DNA of 6,772 nt from Candidatus Brocadiia bacterium (GTDB lineage: Bacteria; Planctomycetota; MHYJ01; WSZJ01): positions 1 through 6,772 of the forward strand of contig JABWAY010000230.1 of NCBI GenBank assembly GCA_013360825.1. The letters are read 5' to 3'. Both the position numbers and the translations under genes were made by a program. Positions 5,139 through 6,772 of the stretch are shown in pieces. Numbering within the stretch: position 1 is the stretch's first letter; each line of letters begins with the position of its first letter. The notes below the pieces were generated by a model. That model saw only the letters and a list, made by a program, of their open reading frames with translations, searched no databases and had not been told where the DNA came from.

Positions 5139-6772
5139 CTACCTCCAGACCACGACCTTCCGCCCGAACTGCGCCCAGACGATCCGCCCCTGCACTCCCA
5201 CCCGCACCACGCGGTCCGGCTCGGCCTCCTTCTCCACCCGCAGCTCCCACCGCGTCCGGATGTTCGCCTCCTTCATCCAGCGGACCCCCAGCGCTCCTCC
5301 CTCCTCCTCCGCCCAGGTGACCAGGTGGTCCCCGAAGCCCGTCAGGCAGTCCGACGCCCCCTTCGCACGCCCCAGGTTGCGCTTCCAGCTCTCCTTCAAC
5401 CCGTCCGTGCCGATCTCATACCGCCGCAGGATGCGCTCCGGCAGGTCCGCGGGGCGCGCGGGGACCGTGACGACGAGCAGGCGGGCGGCATCCAGGAGGT
5501 GGAGTCCGCCCGTGTCGAGGCGGCCCTCGGGAAGTGTCGCATTGAGTCGCGGCGAGGCCGGGTCGGCGGGGAGGACGATCAGCCGGTCGGGAGCGGTGTA
5601 GGCGAGAGCGACGACGCCGTCACGGGCCGTGAAGGCCAGCGGGCGCTGGTTGACGCCGCCCAGGTCGCGCACCCGCTGTTCCCCGGACATGAGATCGCGG
5701 CTCATGAGCGTGTTCATGTCGCTCAGCCACAGAAGCCTGGTGCCGTCGAGAGCCGCGGCGAGATCCTGGCCGTCGGCCGTCGTCTCCACCAGCGTCTCCC
5801 CGGCCGCCGTTTCCGGGACGATCTCTCCCGTCTCCGCGTTGTGGAAGCTGAGCGCGGTCGTCGTCTGGCGGCGCGAACAGCGGACGACGATGCCGGTCCC
5901 CGCGGCCGCGAACAGCCGGACCGTCGCCGCGGGCGGCCCGCTCTGCGACCAGAGCAGTCGCCCGTCGGCCACCGAAATCCCCTCCATCGACACCTGCGCC
6001 TCGCGCGGCGCCCCCCTCCCGTCCGCCGGCGACTGCGGCGAACCCCAGACCGCGTAGATCCGCCCGTCCGCCGACGCCGTGTTCTGGATCTGAATCCCCC
6101 CCGACGGCGTCGGGGCGTGCAGCCAGAAAGCCTCGCCGGTCGCCGGATTCACCGCCTCGATCGTCGTCTGCCGGATGATCAGCAGGCGGCCGTCGCTGAA
6201 GACAAGATCCACGACCGGCTCGTTGTACGGATTGTCCGCGTCCCGTCGCCCGATGGTCACCGACACCGTGACACGCCGGAGGTCCCCGTCCACCGTCCGC
6301 GTCACCTGAAGCTCGACCGTCTTCCCTTCTGAGGCGCAGATCAGGCGCTTGAAGTGGTCCTGGTTCTGGAGCGCGACGCCGTTCCAGGCGGTGGGGCGGT
6401 CCCCGGCGAGCACCCCCGCGGTCGCGGCGGGCCCGCCTTCCACGACGGCATCGATGTCCGTTTCGACGCCCCCGGCCCTGGCCCAGGTGATGCCGAGCCA
6501 CCCGCGCGGGTCGGTCGAGGTCCAGAGGCTCCGGTCCTGCGCGACATCGCGGGCCTCGATCGTGCTGAGCCTCTGCAGAAAGACGACGGTCCCGGGATCG
6601 ACCCCGGCCCAGGTCCCGCGAGGCTCGATCACGTTCGGGCCGGGGAGAAGGCCCATCCCCGCGGGGTCCACGCGGTCCGGATCGTTGTCCCGCACGCGCC
6701 AGACGCCGGCCGGCGCCGGTTCGACGCGCTCCGGCACTGCCGGGGCCTCTCCGAGCGCCGTGCGGATGGCCG
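5139..6772 (-). CDS. PDZ domain plus PQQ/WD40-like beta-propeller protein (5' end beyond the window)
   Basis: The reading frame is open to the right edge, so the N-terminus is missing; a GTG at 6737 gives 532 residues but has no reason to be the true start. Numbering from that GTG, residues about 78-163 form a PDZ-like domain (RGWLGITW, then a GGPAATAGVLAGDRPTAWNG core), the fold HtrA-type and other envelope proteins use to bind peptide C-termini. From about 175 to the end come beta-propeller blades of PQQ/WD40-like type: GRLLIIRQTTIEAVNPATGEAFW (178-200 region), DGRIYAVWG, ADGRLLW, NAETGEIV, DGTRLLWLSD, DLMSGEQ, and a closing GRIVWAQFGRKVVVWR. I count seven to eight blades. There is no protease triad in the visible part. 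It is probably an extracytoplasmic protein-interaction protein; a signal peptide, if any, lies off the window. It converges on the transporter with a 33-base gap. Confidence 0.85.
   Translation of the reverse strand, partial: AIRTALGEAPAVPERVEPAPAGVWRVRDNDPDRVDPAGMGLLPGPNVIEPRGTWAGVDPGTVVFLQRLSTIEARDVAQDRSLWTSTDPRGWLGITWARAGGVETDIDAVVEGGPAATAGVLAGDRPTAWNGVALQNQDHFKRLICASEGKTVELQVTRTVDGDLRRVTVSVTIGRRDADNPYNEPVVDLVFSDGRLLIIRQTTIEAVNPATGEAFWLHAPTPSGGIQIQNTASADGRIYAVWGSPQSPADGRGAPREAQVSMEGISVADGRLLWSQSGPPAATVRLFAAAGTGIVVRCSRRQTTTALSFHNAETGEIVPETAAGETLVETTADGQDLAAALDGTRLLWLSDMNTLMSRDLMSGEQRVRDLGGVNQRPLAFTARDGVVALAYTAPDRLIVLPADPASPRLNATLPEGRLDTGGLHLLDAARLLVVTVPARPADLPERILRRYEIGTDGLKESWKRNLGRAKGASDCLTGFGDHLVTWAEEEGGALGVRWMKEANIRTRWELRVEKEAEPDRVVRVGVQGRIVWAQFGRKVVVWR

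Noticed and set aside
4061..5320. Plus-strand open frame overlapping the transporter and running past its end
   Set aside because: Arg/Pro-rich shadow in another frame; it crosses the end of two real genes and has no ribosome site or known motif.
5325..6332. Plus-strand open frame opposite the PDZ-propeller gene
   Set aside because: Arg/Pro-rich antisense translation with no domain, while the minus strand shows repeated propeller blades.
1..6772. CRISPR array, insertion sequence, tRNA/rRNA, phage attachment site or tandem DNA repeat
   Set aside because: Reading the window I found no regularly spaced direct repeats, terminal inverted repeats, transposase motifs or tRNA-like segments. The only duplication is the PilZ gene pair, visible at protein level.

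Overview
The window is GC-rich DNA (roughly 70% by eye) with dense coding, short intergenic gaps and strong G/C preference at third codon positions. The proteins look bacterial and didermal: an exported protein, PilZ signalling proteins, a DASS-type anion transporter and a PDZ plus beta-propeller protein. The mix would suit Planctomycetota, Acidobacteriota, Myxococcota or a related uncultured phylum. No marker gene here fixes the taxon, so this is inference.

Layout, left to right. Positions 1-86 hold what may be the last 27 residues of a plus-strand protein resembling part of an HPt phosphotransfer domain. It converges on a minus-strand gene (96-1280) for an unrecognised protein with a signal peptide, a beta-rich N-terminal part and a long helical C-terminal part. 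A 114-bp divergent region (1281-1394) separates this from a plus-strand monofunctional aspartate kinase (1395-2732), the best-supported enzyme in the window. Directly after it, with its own likely extended -10 promoter (TGATACAAT), come two tandem paralogous single-domain PilZ proteins (2773-3174 and 3199-3603). The second overlaps by ATGA a 501-residue DASS/SLC13 sodium:dicarboxylate-type symporter (3600-5105). Finally, a minus-strand gene (5139 to beyond the right edge) converges on the transporter and encodes a PDZ domain followed by a PQQ/WD40-like beta-propeller.

How the genes may work together. The aspartate kinase opens the aspartate-family amino acid pathway (lysine, threonine, methionine, diaminopimelate) and looks like housekeeping. 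The PilZ-PilZ-transporter unit reads as one operon, with a 24-bp gap, a strong Shine-Dalgarno and then a 4-nt overlap. This suggests, without proving it, that the two candidate cyclic-di-GMP receptors are made together with, and may modulate, a carboxylate importer. I see no CRISPR array, transposase, RNA gene, phage gene or toxin/defence module. The most unusual items are the duplicated PilZ pair coupled to a transporter, the unrecognised exported protein, and a one-residue-shorter conserved loop in the aspartate kinase.
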